A stretch of DNA of 64,000 nt, from the NCBI GenBank assembly GCA_963791495.1, contig CAWBST010000010.1:62001-126000 (forward strand). The letters run 5' to 3'. Origin of the DNA: JAMXLO01 sp963791495. GTDB taxonomy: Bacteria > Pseudomonadota > Alphaproteobacteria > Acetobacterales > Acetobacteraceae. Below the pieces are notes generated by a model. That model worked only from the letters and a program-made list of their open reading frames with translations. It ran no database searches and was not told where the DNA came from. Positions 26,682-35,180 of this stretch are shown here, one piece after another (within the stretch, counting starts at the first letter, position 1; every line of letters begins with the position of its first letter). Both the position numbers and the translations under genes were made by a program.

Positions 26682-27494
26682 TCAACGCCGCGGCGGACGC
26701 TCCGGCGCACGCGCGTGCGAGCCGCCATGTTCGGGCCATTCCCACGGTCCGTCCACGTCGACGCCCAAGCCGCGAAGCATCTCGCAATGGTCCTCAGCAT
26801 TGTCGCGCGGACGATAACCGAGGAACTCCCAGTTCGGGTCGAATGTCTTGATGCGTGTGTTGGCGGAATAGCCGTTGACCACGAGACAGCCGGGATCGGG
26901 ATGCCGCAGCGACGCATCCACCAGGCGCGCCACGTCACCAGGCGATAGCCAGGTAGCGAGCGACCGCTGATCGATCGGCAGCGTGCGGTACGTGCCGATG
27001 CGCAGACACACCGATCGTATGCCGTGGCGGTCGAAGTAGCAGCGCAGCATGGTTTCGCCCCAGGCCTTGAACGTGCCGTACAGGCTGTCGGGCCGCGGCG
27101 GCAGAGCAGGCGATACGCGTTCCTCGATCGGGTAGCAGCCGAACGCGTGATTGCTGGAGGCGAACACGATACGCTGCACGCCGGCAAGCCGCGCCGCCTC
27201 GAACACGTCGAACATGCCGCGCGCATTGACGCGGAACAGATCCTCCAGCGTGTAGTCACCGCCGACTCCGGCGAGATGCACAACGGCGGCCACGCCCTGC
27301 ATCATGCGCTCGGTCGCCGCGCGATCGGCGATATCGGCGGTGATGCATTCCTCGTTCGGTGTGGGATTGGCGATAGGCTTCGCATCCGTAAGCCGCAGAT
27401 GACGCCAGTCAGCGCGCAGCCCGTTGCGCAGCGCGGTGCCGATCGCACCGGCGGCGCCGGTGATCAGCACGCGGTCGGTTGATGGGTTGATCAT
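26682..27494 (-). CDS. Uronate dehydrogenase-like NAD-dependent epimerase
   Basis: Extended SDR of 270 residues. NAD site GAAGAIG at 13-19. Catalytic S114, Y139 and K143 (ASSNHAFGCYP and YGTFK). The sequence blocks ASSNH-x-GCYP-x-ER, RPDSLYG, GETMLRCYFDRHG and FLGYRPRDNAE match the uronate dehydrogenase group, which oxidises galacturonate or glucuronate to aldarate lactones. The C-terminus is an Arg/Pro-rich tail of about 20 residues. It overlaps by four bases with the upstream luciferase-like gene and lies directly before the ABC binding protein. Substrate in this cluster is inference. Confidence 0.8.
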   Translation of the reverse strand: MINPSTDRVLITGAAGAIGTALRNGLRADWRHLRLTDAKPIANPTPNEECITADIADRAATERMMQGVAAVVHLAGVGGDYTLEDLFRVNARGMFDVFEAARLAGVQRIVFASSNHAFGCYPIEERVSPALPPRPDSLYGTFKAWGETMLRCYFDRHGIRSVCLRIGTYRTLPIDQRSLATWLSPGDVARLVDASLRHPDPGCLVVNGYSANTRIKTFDPNWEFLGYRPRDNAEDHCEMLRGLGVDVDGPWEWPEHGGSHARAPERPPRR

Positions 27495-28315
27495 AGTCCC
27501 TCCGCGCAGCGTGCCACGCGCTCTACCGCGGCAAGGTACTCCTCGATCCCACGCTCTTCCGGCGCCACCAGAACGTGCTGCACGCCCGCCGCCTTGTATG
27601 CTTCCAGTCGCCTGCGCAGCGCACCTGTGTCCCTGCCCTCATCCGACGTGCGCAGCGAGATCGCGAACGCGGCGTCCGGCCGTCCGGCGCGCAGGCGTTT
27701 CACCATCGCAGGCGCCTGTTCCGCCGTCACACGGCTGCCATGCCAGCCGTCGAGCCGCAATGCCCGTGCAATCGCCGCATCCGACGAACCCCCGATCCAG
27801 ATCGGAATTGGCGCGCAAGGCTTCGGCTGCATGCGCATCGTCTCGATCTTCGCGGAGATCCAGCGCGTCGGGAATGTCACCGGATCGTCATTCCATACCG
27901 CCTTCATCATGGCGATGCCTTCGTCCATCCGGCGTCCGCGCTCGCGGAACGGCACACCGAGTGCGTTGAACTCCGCCTCCATCCAGCCAACGCCTGCGCC
28001 CAGGATGAGCCGCCCCTGCGACAGGTTCTGCAGCGTCGCCAGTTCCTTAGCGAGAGGCAACGGATGGCGCATCGGCAATACCAGCACGCTGGTGCCCAGT
28101 TTCACGCGCTGCGTGTGCGCGGCCGCCCAGGTCAGCGTCAGTACCGGATCCCAGAAGTTCGGCGACGGCGGATAGTTCGCGTCCTTTGGGACGATGATGT
28201 GCTCACTCACCCAGACATCGGCGAAGCCCAGTTGCTCAGCCTGCACCGCGGCGCGCCGAATCGCATCGGGGCCTGCCTTGCGGCCGATGTGAGGCAGATG
28301 GATGCCGACCTGCAT
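27491..28315 (-). CDS. LLM class oxidoreductase, F420-type (TIGR03619-like)
   Basis: Luciferase-like TIM-barrel protein of 274 residues, first gene of the eight-gene cluster. Motifs: FADVWVSEHIIVPKD, LGTSVLVLPMRHPLPLAKELATLQNLSQGRLILGAGVGW, EEFNALG-like EAEFNALGVPF and PIWIGGSSDAAIARA. It belongs to the group annotated as F420-dependent, though alphaproteobacterial members may use FMN. Its stop overlaps the start of the uronate-dehydrogenase-like gene. Confidence 0.87.
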   Translation of the reverse strand: MQVGIHLPHIGRKAGPDAIRRAAVQAEQLGFADVWVSEHIIVPKDANYPPSPNFWDPVLTLTWAAAHTQRVKLGTSVLVLPMRHPLPLAKELATLQNLSQGRLILGAGVGWMEAEFNALGVPFRERGRRMDEGIAMMKAVWNDDPVTFPTRWISAKIETMRMQPKPCAPIPIWIGGSSDAAIARALRLDGWHGSRVTAEQAPAMVKRLRAGRPDAAFAISLRTSDEGRDTGALRRRLEAYKAAGVQHVLVAPEERGIEEYLAAVERVARCAEGL

Positions 28316-28380
28316 AACCGCAATCTCCTCCCGTTGTCGGGGCGAGGCTCGCGCGTTAACGTGGGTGCGGCAAGGGCTGA

Positions 28381-29010
28381 TCAGGGGCCGTTGATCGGCG
28401 GTCTAATCCCGACTACCCCGGTCTTCTTCTCAAACTGCTTATCGTAGCCCGACTTTGCCAGGTAGGAATCCACGTACGCCTTGAACGTGTCCTTTCCCTT
28501 GATGGCAATATGGAAGTAGTTCGGATCGAACAGGTGGTAACGGTTGTCCCGGCCATGGCGTAGCGCGATCGCATGAGCGCCACCACTTCCTTGCAGATAG
28601 ACGCCGTAGCAGCCGTAGGCTTGCGACATGATCGACCAAAGGAAGTCAGCTGTGGGTTTTGTGTGTCGAACGGCGCGCAGCCCATCCGACAGAGTGCACT
28701 GAAACGGCGTTGTGGCAACCTTCCACCAGTCATACCACTCGACCCGTTTGAGGGCATCCGAAAGGTTCTGAGCCTCCGTCGCCTGCCACGGCGGGTTATC
28801 GCACGCGTCGCTGGCGACCGGGAAATCCTTGCCCTGATATGCCAGCGATACCCAACTCGCCGACAGACCGATGCAGTATCCGTCGTACGCGCTTCCCCAT
28901 GGTCCGGGCTGCGTCAGCACGGGGGTTTGTGCCTGGTCGATGCCAAAGATGAGGTAGCCCTTCGCCTTTGCGTCTAACTGAATAGCATCCCAGTTCATCT
29001 GGCCCACCAC
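28381..29010 (-). CDS. YopT-type (peptidase C58-like) cysteine protease homologue
   Basis: 209 residues, no signal peptide or membrane segment. The three catalytic blocks of the C58 family are recognisable: C46 in YDGYCIGLSASWVSL, H146 in GGAHAIALR and D162 in HLFDPNYFHI. The His-Asp spacing of 16 equals that of Yersinia YopT (H258, D274). The family includes type III effectors that cleave host GTPases or kinases. No secretion genes lie near it. Start is uncertain: GTG 29010 or ATG 28998. It is a single gene between the importer cluster and a 219-base non-coding gap. Confidence 0.7.
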   Translation of the reverse strand: MVGQMNWDAIQLDAKAKGYLIFGIDQAQTPVLTQPGPWGSAYDGYCIGLSASWVSLAYQGKDFPVASDACDNPPWQATEAQNLSDALKRVEWYDWWKVATTPFQCTLSDGLRAVRHTKPTADFLWSIMSQAYGCYGVYLQGSGGAHAIALRHGRDNRYHLFDPNYFHIAIKGKDTFKAYVDSYLAKSGYDKQFEKKTGVVGIRPPINGP

Positions 29011-29229
29011 GGTGATGAAACATATTGGGAATGCACCACTTCCGCGATCACATCGTCAACCGGCATGCTGCTGCGAAAACAGCGGGACAAATTCCGCTGA
29101 ACATCCCCTACAAAGCGCCCCTGTGGCCCACTCGGCGACCAAGCTTGCGCCGACCCACCCGCCTGGGCCACCTTCCCCGCCCTTCGGCCCCATGAGCAAA
29201 TCTATACGAATCGGTGCGGCAGAGACGTC

Positions 29230-30306
29230 ATGACCAATGCCGGCAAGGCAAAAGCGACGCGAGCGCGGCAGCCCAGGCGAGCACCTCGCCGAGACGAAGA
29301 GGCTGTGCCGCTCGGCGCGCCGATTGCGTCCGACTCATTCAAGCCGTTGACGACCGAGCGACTGACTCTGCGACCTCTGACAGACGATGATGCGGAGGCG
29401 CTGCATCGCCTTGTCAACGACTTTGAGGTGGCGCGGAACCTGTCCGTCGTTCCATTCCCCTATCCTCGCGAGCTGGCCGACGAGTGGATCTGCTCCACGC
29501 GCCGGTCGCTGGGCGATGGCAGCGCCTATCAGCTCGCGATCACCGGGCCCGAAGGCGAACAGGAAATACTGGTTGGCGTCGTCGGCGTGCGCATCGACGC
29601 CCCCGCACGCGTCGGACGCCTCGGCTACTGGGTCGGCCGTCGCTTCTGGGGCCATGGCGTCGCCACCGAGGCTGCCGGACGCCTCGCGCGTTGGGCACTT
29701 GCCAATCTCGACCTGGACCGGCTTGAGGCTGGAGTGATCACCGACAACCCCGCCTCCGCCGCCGTACTGCGCCGGATCGGCTTTCGGCAGACCGGCGAGG
29801 GGCGGGACAAGTTCGTGGCACGCGGCGGGGAGCATCCTGTCTGGCGCTTCGAGGCGACACGCGACGACATCTTCGGTCACGCCGAGCCCGCGCGCGAGGA
29901 CGGCAGCAAGCCGTTGGTGCTGGTCGCAGCCTGCGCGTTGATCGATCCTGACGGGCGGGTGCTCCTGGCGCGCCGGCCGGAAGGTAAGAAGATGGCCGGG
30001 CTCTGGGAGTTCCCCGGCGGCAAGCTGCATCCCGGCGAGACGCCGGAGGTCGCACTGATCCGCGAGCTGAAGGAGGAGCTGGGCATCGACGTCTCCGCCG
30101 CATGTCTGGCACCGTTCGCGTTCGCCTCGCACGAGTACGAACGGTTCCATCTGCTGATGCCGCTGTATCTGTGCCGTCGCTGGAAGGGTAGGCCCACCGC
30201 GCGCGAGAATCAGGCGCTAACCTGGGTACGGCCGCAGAAGCTCGCCGACTATCCGATGCCACCAGCCGACAAGCCGCTGATCCCGCTGCTGCGCGATTTC
30301 CTCTGA
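29230..30306 (+). CDS. Bifunctional GNAT acetyltransferase / Nudix (MutT-like) fusion
   Basis: 358 residues with two enzymes in one chain. Residues 1-35 are a basic leader. Residues 40-200 form a GNAT domain of the RimJ/RimL type (TERLTLRPLTDDD, acetyl-CoA loop RRFWGHGVATEA). From about 228 a Nudix domain follows, with a complete box at 264-286 (GKLHPGETPEVALIRELKEELGI) and the MutT-like LLARRPEGKKMAGLWEFPGG. The second domain probably hydrolyses oxidised dNTPs or related compounds. It is followed after 13 bases by the CinA-like gene. Such fusions exist in related bacteria; why the two are joined is unknown. Confidence 0.87.
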   Translation: MTNAGKAKATRARQPRRAPRRDEEAVPLGAPIASDSFKPLTTERLTLRPLTDDDAEALHRLVNDFEVARNLSVVPFPYPRELADEWICSTRRSLGDGSAYQLAITGPEGEQEILVGVVGVRIDAPARVGRLGYWVGRRFWGHGVATEAAGRLARWALANLDLDRLEAGVITDNPASAAVLRRIGFRQTGEGRDKFVARGGEHPVWRFEATRDDIFGHAEPAREDGSKPLVLVAACALIDPDGRVLLARRPEGKKMAGLWEFPGGKLHPGETPEVALIRELKEELGIDVSAACLAPFAFASHEYERFHLLMPLYLCRRWKGRPTARENQALTWVRPQKLADYPMPPADKPLIPLLRDFL

Positions 30307-30319
30307 GGAACAGAGACAG

Positions 30320-31081
30320 ATGCCCGACGCGAATCCCACCGCCTGCCTGCTGGTGATCGGCAACGAGGTGCTGTCGGGGCGCACCCAGGACGCCAACATC
30401 CGGTTCCTCGCGACCGGCCTTGGCGCGATCGGCATTCCGCTGCGCGAGGTGCGGGTGATCCCCGATGTGCCCGAAACGATCGTCAGCACCGTGAACGAGG
30501 TACGGGCAAAGTTCGACTACGTGTTCACGACAGGCGGCATCGGGCCAACGCATGACGACATCACCAGCGAATGCGTGGCTGCCGCGTTCGGCGTGCCGTG
30601 GGAGCCGCATCCCGACGCATGGGCGCGGATGGAGCGCAGTTACAAGCCCGGCGAGTTCAATGCAGCGCGTCAGCGCATGGCGACGATGCCGCGCGGTGCG
30701 ACGCTGATCGACAATGCGATGTCGGTGGCGCCAGGGTTCCAGATAGGCAACGTGTACGTGATGGCGGGCGTGCCGCGCGTCATGCAGTCAATGTTCGAGT
30801 GGCTGGCACCGCGGCTGAAGGGGGGCGCGCCGATCGTGTCGCGTTCGGTGCATGTCGCGGGACTGGCGGAAGGGATCATCGCCGCGCCGCTGGGTCAGGT
30901 ACAGACGAAGTATCCGACTGTCGATATCGGCAGCTACCCATTCTACCGCCCGGGCGGCAACGGCGTGGCGATCGTCGCGAAGGGCACCGACCCGACTGCG
31001 GCGGAAGCTGCAATCGTGGAGGTGACGGCAATCATTACGGGATTCGGCAAGATGCCCATCCCAGGCGAGCCGGAGGGATAG
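30320..31081 (+). CDS. CinA/MoaB-like molybdopterin-binding-fold protein
   Basis: 253 residues. It carries the MoCF fold signature: LLVIGNEVLSGRTQDAN at the N-terminus and FTTGGIGPTHDDIT near residue 73. It corresponds to the N-terminal half of competence/damage-inducible CinA, without the C-terminal nicotinamide-nucleotide amidase domain. Stand-alone forms may act as ADP-ribose pyrophosphatases of NAD repair; that is family knowledge, not seen here. It is co-directional with the GNAT-Nudix gene, which fits a nucleotide-cleansing pair. Confidence 0.85.
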   Translation: MPDANPTACLLVIGNEVLSGRTQDANIRFLATGLGAIGIPLREVRVIPDVPETIVSTVNEVRAKFDYVFTTGGIGPTHDDITSECVAAAFGVPWEPHPDAWARMERSYKPGEFNAARQRMATMPRGATLIDNAMSVAPGFQIGNVYVMAGVPRVMQSMFEWLAPRLKGGAPIVSRSVHVAGLAEGIIAAPLGQVQTKYPTVDIGSYPFYRPGGNGVAIVAKGTDPTAAEAAIVEVTAIITGFGKMPIPGEPEG

Positions 31082-31087
31082 GCCCGC

Positions 31088-32053
31088 TCACGCCGCCATG
31101 AACCGGGCAAGTCTGACAGCGGTGTGGCCACGACTGGGTCGCAAGCTCGGCATGACCAACAGGCAGTCGTCTAGCGGCGTTCGGATCTCCGTCTCGCCGT
31201 CCAGCGCGATCAGCGTGTTGCGCCGCGGAATCAGCTCACCCCCTCGATAGGGCTGCACGAATGCGAAATTGCTGGTGCCTGCCGTCACGACCGTCGTCAC
31301 TTCCGCAAAACGCTGTGGCTGTGCGACAGGCTTCGGCAGCGCCGGATGTGGTCCCGCCAGGTCCAGATGACGCAACAGCCCGGCGACGCTGGCGAACATG
31401 GTGTCCACCGTCGCTTCCCGCCAATGTTGTCCGGCCTCCACAAGACTGGCTGCGCACGGCGTCGACGCTTCGGCGAAACGTGGATAGTCGATGATGCGCT
31501 TGCCGGTCGCATGTCCTCGATCGGAAACCACGAGCGTCGGCACGCCGGCGCCAAGGGCAAGCCGCTTTCCCTTCGGCGACGTGCCGCACAGGATCAGCGG
31601 ATCCGACGGCCATAGCATCGAGTGCAGATCGAACAGCACATCGACCGTGTCGATTAGCGCGCGGATTTCGCGCGCACGGTCCAGCTCGGTGGACCGCCGC
31701 GCACTGTCCAGTGCCGCGACATCCCACAGCCGGTTGATGTCCTCATCGACGAAACGCGACGCGGTCGGCTGGCGTGGATCGAACCGTTCGTACGCAGCGA
31801 GGTTGACGAAGCCGAACGTCAACCTGCCGCGTGTTGGCTTCAGGTCAGATTCCAGAAGTCGGTCCAGCACGATCGCGCCAGCGATCTCGTTGCCATGAGT
31901 GATCGCGAGCAGCGCGACATGCGGGCCTGCCACGCCCGAATCACGCGTGGTGAATCCCCGAATGCCTGTGTTGCCGGCGAGCCAGCGGTCGATGTCAGGC
32001 GCGGTGAGGCGAACCTCGAAGGCTGGCAACGGCGGTTGCGGGATCGGCGACAT
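31088..32053 (-). CDS. Succinylglutamate desuccinylase/aspartoacylase family protein
   Basis: Zinc amidohydrolase of 321 residues, M14-like fold, cytoplasmic. The zinc site is visible as THGNEIAGA (His and Glu) and DLHSM (second His). Family members remove an acyl group from the alpha-amine of an amino acid. It lies 12 bases downstream of an argE-type gene on the same strand, which suggests joint action on N-acylated amino acids. Substrate not determinable. Confidence 0.85.
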   Translation of the reverse strand: MSPIPQPPLPAFEVRLTAPDIDRWLAGNTGIRGFTTRDSGVAGPHVALLAITHGNEIAGAIVLDRLLESDLKPTRGRLTFGFVNLAAYERFDPRQPTASRFVDEDINRLWDVAALDSARRSTELDRAREIRALIDTVDVLFDLHSMLWPSDPLILCGTSPKGKRLALGAGVPTLVVSDRGHATGKRIIDYPRFAEASTPCAASLVEAGQHWREATVDTMFASVAGLLRHLDLAGPHPALPKPVAQPQRFAEVTTVVTAGTSNFAFVQPYRGGELIPRRNTLIALDGETEIRTPLDDCLLVMPSLRPSRGHTAVRLARFMAA

Positions 32054-32065
32054 GCGGTCCGCGGG

Positions 32066-33226
32066 TCAGACCAGAACTCGATCCACCAGCCGGCGGATGA
32101 ATGCGTCGCATGAGTCGAGCTGCTCCTGTGCGACCCACTCATCCGGCTGGTGCGCCTGCGCAATATGGCCGGGACCGCAGATGATCGTCGCGATACCGGC
32201 TCCCTGATAGAAGCCGCCTTCTGTACCGTAGCTCACTTTGCCGGCGCTGTTCGAACCGGTGAGCTGTTTGACGATGTCGGTGAGCGCGTGGCTGGGGTCG
32301 AGCGACAGCCCCGGCATTGTGGTAAGGACCTCGAAGTCGAAACCGGTCTTGGCACTCACAGCCCGCATGGCCGGCTCGATGGTGTCTGCGGCGAACTGCT
32401 TCATGCGCTCCACATGGCGCGCCGCATCATCACCCGGGATGGTCCGCCACTCCATGGTGAATTCACAACGCTCGGGAATGATGTTGAGAATCGTGCCGCC
32501 GCGGATCGTGCCGACATGAATCGTGGTGTGGGGCGGATCGAACCCCTCCTCGAACGGGCCTTCCTTCGCCAGCCGACGTGCTTCCGCAGCGACGTAGGCG
32601 ACCGCCTCGCCGGCCGCCTGGATCGCGTTGACCCCCTTGCCGGGTTCGGCGGAATGCCCGGTCACCCCGCGCACCGTCACGCCCAGGTTCAGCTTGCCCT
32701 TGTGCGCCAGGATCGGCTGCATGCCTGACGGCTCGCCCACCACGCATAGCGTCGGCTTCAGGCCGGATTCATCGAAATCCTGGATCAGCCGGCGCGCGCC
32801 GTTGCAGCCCACCTCCTCGTCGTAGCTGATGAACAGGTGCAGCGGCCGAGCGAGATTGCGCGACTTGATATCCGGCACCGCGGCAAGGCAGGCGGAGACG
32901 AAGCCCTTCATGTCGGCTGACCCGCGCGCGTACAGCCGCCCCTCGGCGCGGCGCAGCGTGAATGGGTCGGCGCTCCACGCCTGGCCGTCCACCGGCACGG
33001 TATCCACATGACCGGACAGTGCAACGCCACCCGGACCATGCGGGCCGATGATGGCGTGGATGTTGGCCTTCTCTCCGGCCGCATCGCTACTCACGCGATA
33101 CGGAATGCCGTGCGCATCCAGGTACTCGCGCACGAAGCCGATCAGCGCAAGGTTGGAATTGCGGCTCGTCGTGTCGAACGACACCAGCCTGGCCAGCAAT
33201 TCTGCGGTCGTCAGAGATGCATCCAT
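32066..33226 (-). CDS. argE: Acetylornithine deacetylase
   Basis: M20 metallohydrolase of 386 residues, as usual for ArgE, which releases ornithine from N-acetylornithine. Metal site: SGHVDTVPVDGQAW (His, Asp), GSADMKGF (Asp) and the catalytic/bridging pair in YDEEVGC. The dimerisation domain carries KGKLNLGVTVRGVTGHSAEP. Placed head to head with the dpp-type operon (77 bases between starts) and followed by an aspartoacylase-like gene, it may act on imported acylated compounds instead of, or besides, arginine synthesis. Confidence 0.87.
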   Translation of the reverse strand: MDASLTTAELLARLVSFDTTSRNSNLALIGFVREYLDAHGIPYRVSSDAAGEKANIHAIIGPHGPGGVALSGHVDTVPVDGQAWSADPFTLRRAEGRLYARGSADMKGFVSACLAAVPDIKSRNLARPLHLFISYDEEVGCNGARRLIQDFDESGLKPTLCVVGEPSGMQPILAHKGKLNLGVTVRGVTGHSAEPGKGVNAIQAAGEAVAYVAAEARRLAKEGPFEEGFDPPHTTIHVGTIRGGTILNIIPERCEFTMEWRTIPGDDAARHVERMKQFAADTIEPAMRAVSAKTGFDFEVLTTMPGLSLDPSHALTDIVKQLTGSNSAGKVSYGTEGGFYQGAGIATIICGPGHIAQAHQPDEWVAQEQLDSCDAFIRRLVDRVLV

Positions 33227-33303
33227 GGGACGGGACTGTATACGGATTGCCTAGGGCGGCCAACCGATGGCGCCAGCCGGCGCTGGCATGATATAGGCCG
33301 CGC

Positions 33304-34278
33304 ATGACGACCTGGCTGATACGGCGGCTGATCCAGGCGCTGTTCGTTGTGCTTGCGATGTCGGTGATCGTGTTCATCGGTGTGCATGTGATCGGCAATC
33401 CTGTCGATATCCTGATCTCGCCCGAGGCGGATCAGGCCGAACGGGCGCGCATCATCGCCGCACTGGGTCTCGATCAGCCGTTGTGGAAGCAGTATCTGCT
33501 GTTTGTCAGTGACGCGCTGCACGGCAACCTCGGCCGCAGCTTCGTGTTCAACGAGCCAGCGCTGCGGCTGATCGCTCAGCGAATGCCGGCGACGATGGAG
33601 CTAGCGGTGACCGCGGTGCTGATGTCCATTCTCATCGGCATCCCGCTGGGCCTGTACGCCGGGCTGTATCCCGAGGGGGCGCTGGCACGCACCATCATGG
33701 CCGGCAGCATTCTGGGATTTTCTCTTCCGACATTCTGGGTCGGTCTGATGCTGATCATGGTGTTCGCCGTGCAGCTTGGCTGGCTGCCGAGTACCGGACG
33801 CGGCGCGACTGCGGAGCTGTTCGGCGTCCAGTGGTCGTTCCTGACGCTGGACGGATTGCGGCATCTGCTGCTGCCTGCATTGAACCTGTCGCTGTTCAAC
33901 ATTTCGCTGGTGTTGCGCCTGACCCGCGCCGGCGTGCGCGAGACGCTGCCGATGGACTTCGTGAAGTTCGCCCGCGCCAAGGGGTTGACCCCGTCGCGGG
34001 TGATCTTCGTGCACGTGCTGAAGAACATCATGATCCCGGTAGTGACGGTGGTCGGGTTGGAACTTGGTTCCACCATCGCGTTCGCCGTGGTGACCGAGAG
34101 CGTGTTCGCCTGGCCGGGCATGGGGAAGCTGATCATCGATTCGATCAACGTGCTGGATCGACCCGTCATCGTCGCATACCTGATGATGATCGTGCTGTTG
34201 TTCGTGACGATCAATCTTGTGGTGGATTTTCTCTACACGGTTCTGGATCCGAGAGTGCGGTTGGAGGCGAAGGGGTGA
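33304..34278 (+). CDS. Dipeptide-type ABC transporter permease (DppB-like)
   Basis: Inner-membrane permease of 324 residues and about six membrane segments. It has the N-terminal WLIRRLIQALFVVLAMSVIVF, the family block GLDQPLWKQYLLFV and the coupling loop FVKFARAKGLTPSRVIFVHVLKN. The C-terminus reads FLYTVLDPRVRLEAKG as in DppB. The stop overlaps the GTG of the next gene. First of a four-gene transporter operon that lacks a binding-protein gene. Substrate may be a peptide, opine or organic acid. Confidence 0.9.
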   Translation: MTTWLIRRLIQALFVVLAMSVIVFIGVHVIGNPVDILISPEADQAERARIIAALGLDQPLWKQYLLFVSDALHGNLGRSFVFNEPALRLIAQRMPATMELAVTAVLMSILIGIPLGLYAGLYPEGALARTIMAGSILGFSLPTFWVGLMLIMVFAVQLGWLPSTGRGATAELFGVQWSFLTLDGLRHLLLPALNLSLFNISLVLRLTRAGVRETLPMDFVKFARAKGLTPSRVIFVHVLKNIMIPVVTVVGLELGSTIAFAVVTESVFAWPGMGKLIIDSINVLDRPVIVAYLMMIVLLFVTINLVVDFLYTVLDPRVRLEAKG

Positions 34279-35180
34279 GCACCACCGCCCTCCCCACCGT
34301 CACACGCGAGGAGACCCCGCTCCGCCGCTTCATCGCGGAATTCTACGCCTCGCGCGTTGCTCTCGCGGCTTGCGTCGTCTTCCTCCTGATCGGCCTCGCT
34401 GCCATTTTCGCGGCACTGATTGCCCCACAGAACCCCTACGACCTGGCGCAGCTCGACATCATGGACGGCCGCCTGCCGCCTGGTTCCGTCTCCGGCGCCG
34501 GCTACACCTACATCCTCGGCACCGACGACCAAGGCCGCGACATGTTCTCCGGCATTCTCTACGGCCTCCGCATTTCACTCGGCGTCGGTGTCGGCTCCGC
34601 ATTCATCGCGTGCATCTTCGGCACCGCTCTCGGCCTGTTTGCTGCCTATGTCGGAGGACGCACCGACGCCGCCATCATGCGCCTTGTCGATCTGCAGCTT
34701 TCCTTCCCCTCCATTCTCGTCGCGCTGATGATCCTCGCCATGCTCGGCAAAGGCGTGATGAACGTCGTGCTCGCGCTGGTCATCGTCGAATGGGCCTACT
34801 ACACGCGCACAGTGCGCGCCTCCGCTCTGGTGGAACGCCGCCGCGAGTACATCGAAGCCGCCGAATGTCTCGCGCTGCCCAGGCATCGCATCATCTTCCG
34901 CCACCTGCTTCCCAACTGCCTGCCGCCACTGATCGTCATCGCCACGCAGCAGATCGCACGCGCCATCGCACTCGAAGCCACACTGTCGTTCCTTGGCCTC
35001 GGCGTGCCGATCACCGAACCTTCGCTTGGCCTGCTGATCGCCAACGGCTACCAGTACATGCTGTCCGGAAAATACTGGATCAGCTTCTATCCAGGGATCG
35101 CACTCCTGGTCACCATTGTCGCCATCAACCTGGTCGGCGATCAGTTGCGCGACGTGCTGAACCCGCGACTGCAGCGGTGA
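34275..35180 (+). CDS. Dipeptide-type ABC transporter permease (DppC-like)
   Basis: 301 residues from the GTG at 34275, which overlaps the previous stop (GTGA). It has an N-terminal cytoplasmic part, first membrane segment LAACVVFLLIGLAAIFAALIAP, then YILGTDDQGRDMFSGILYGLRISL as in DppC, and the coupling loop EYIEAAECLALPRHRIIFRHLLPN. The C-terminal WISFYPGIALLVTIVAINLVGDQLRDVLNPR is typical. Partner of the DppB-like subunit. It ends in another GTGA overlap. Confidence 0.9.
   Translation: MSTTALPTVTREETPLRRFIAEFYASRVALAACVVFLLIGLAAIFAALIAPQNPYDLAQLDIMDGRLPPGSVSGAGYTYILGTDDQGRDMFSGILYGLRISLGVGVGSAFIACIFGTALGLFAAYVGGRTDAAIMRLVDLQLSFPSILVALMILAMLGKGVMNVVLALVIVEWAYYTRTVRASALVERRREYIEAAECLALPRHRIIFRHLLPNCLPPLIVIATQQIARAIALEATLSFLGLGVPITEPSLGLLIANGYQYMLSGKYWISFYPGIALLVTIVAINLVGDQLRDVLNPRLQR

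Noticed and set aside
28796..29023. A 75-codon frame overlapping the YopT-like gene start
   Set aside because: It is a shadow of the same strand; it has an ATG but none of the conserved residues.
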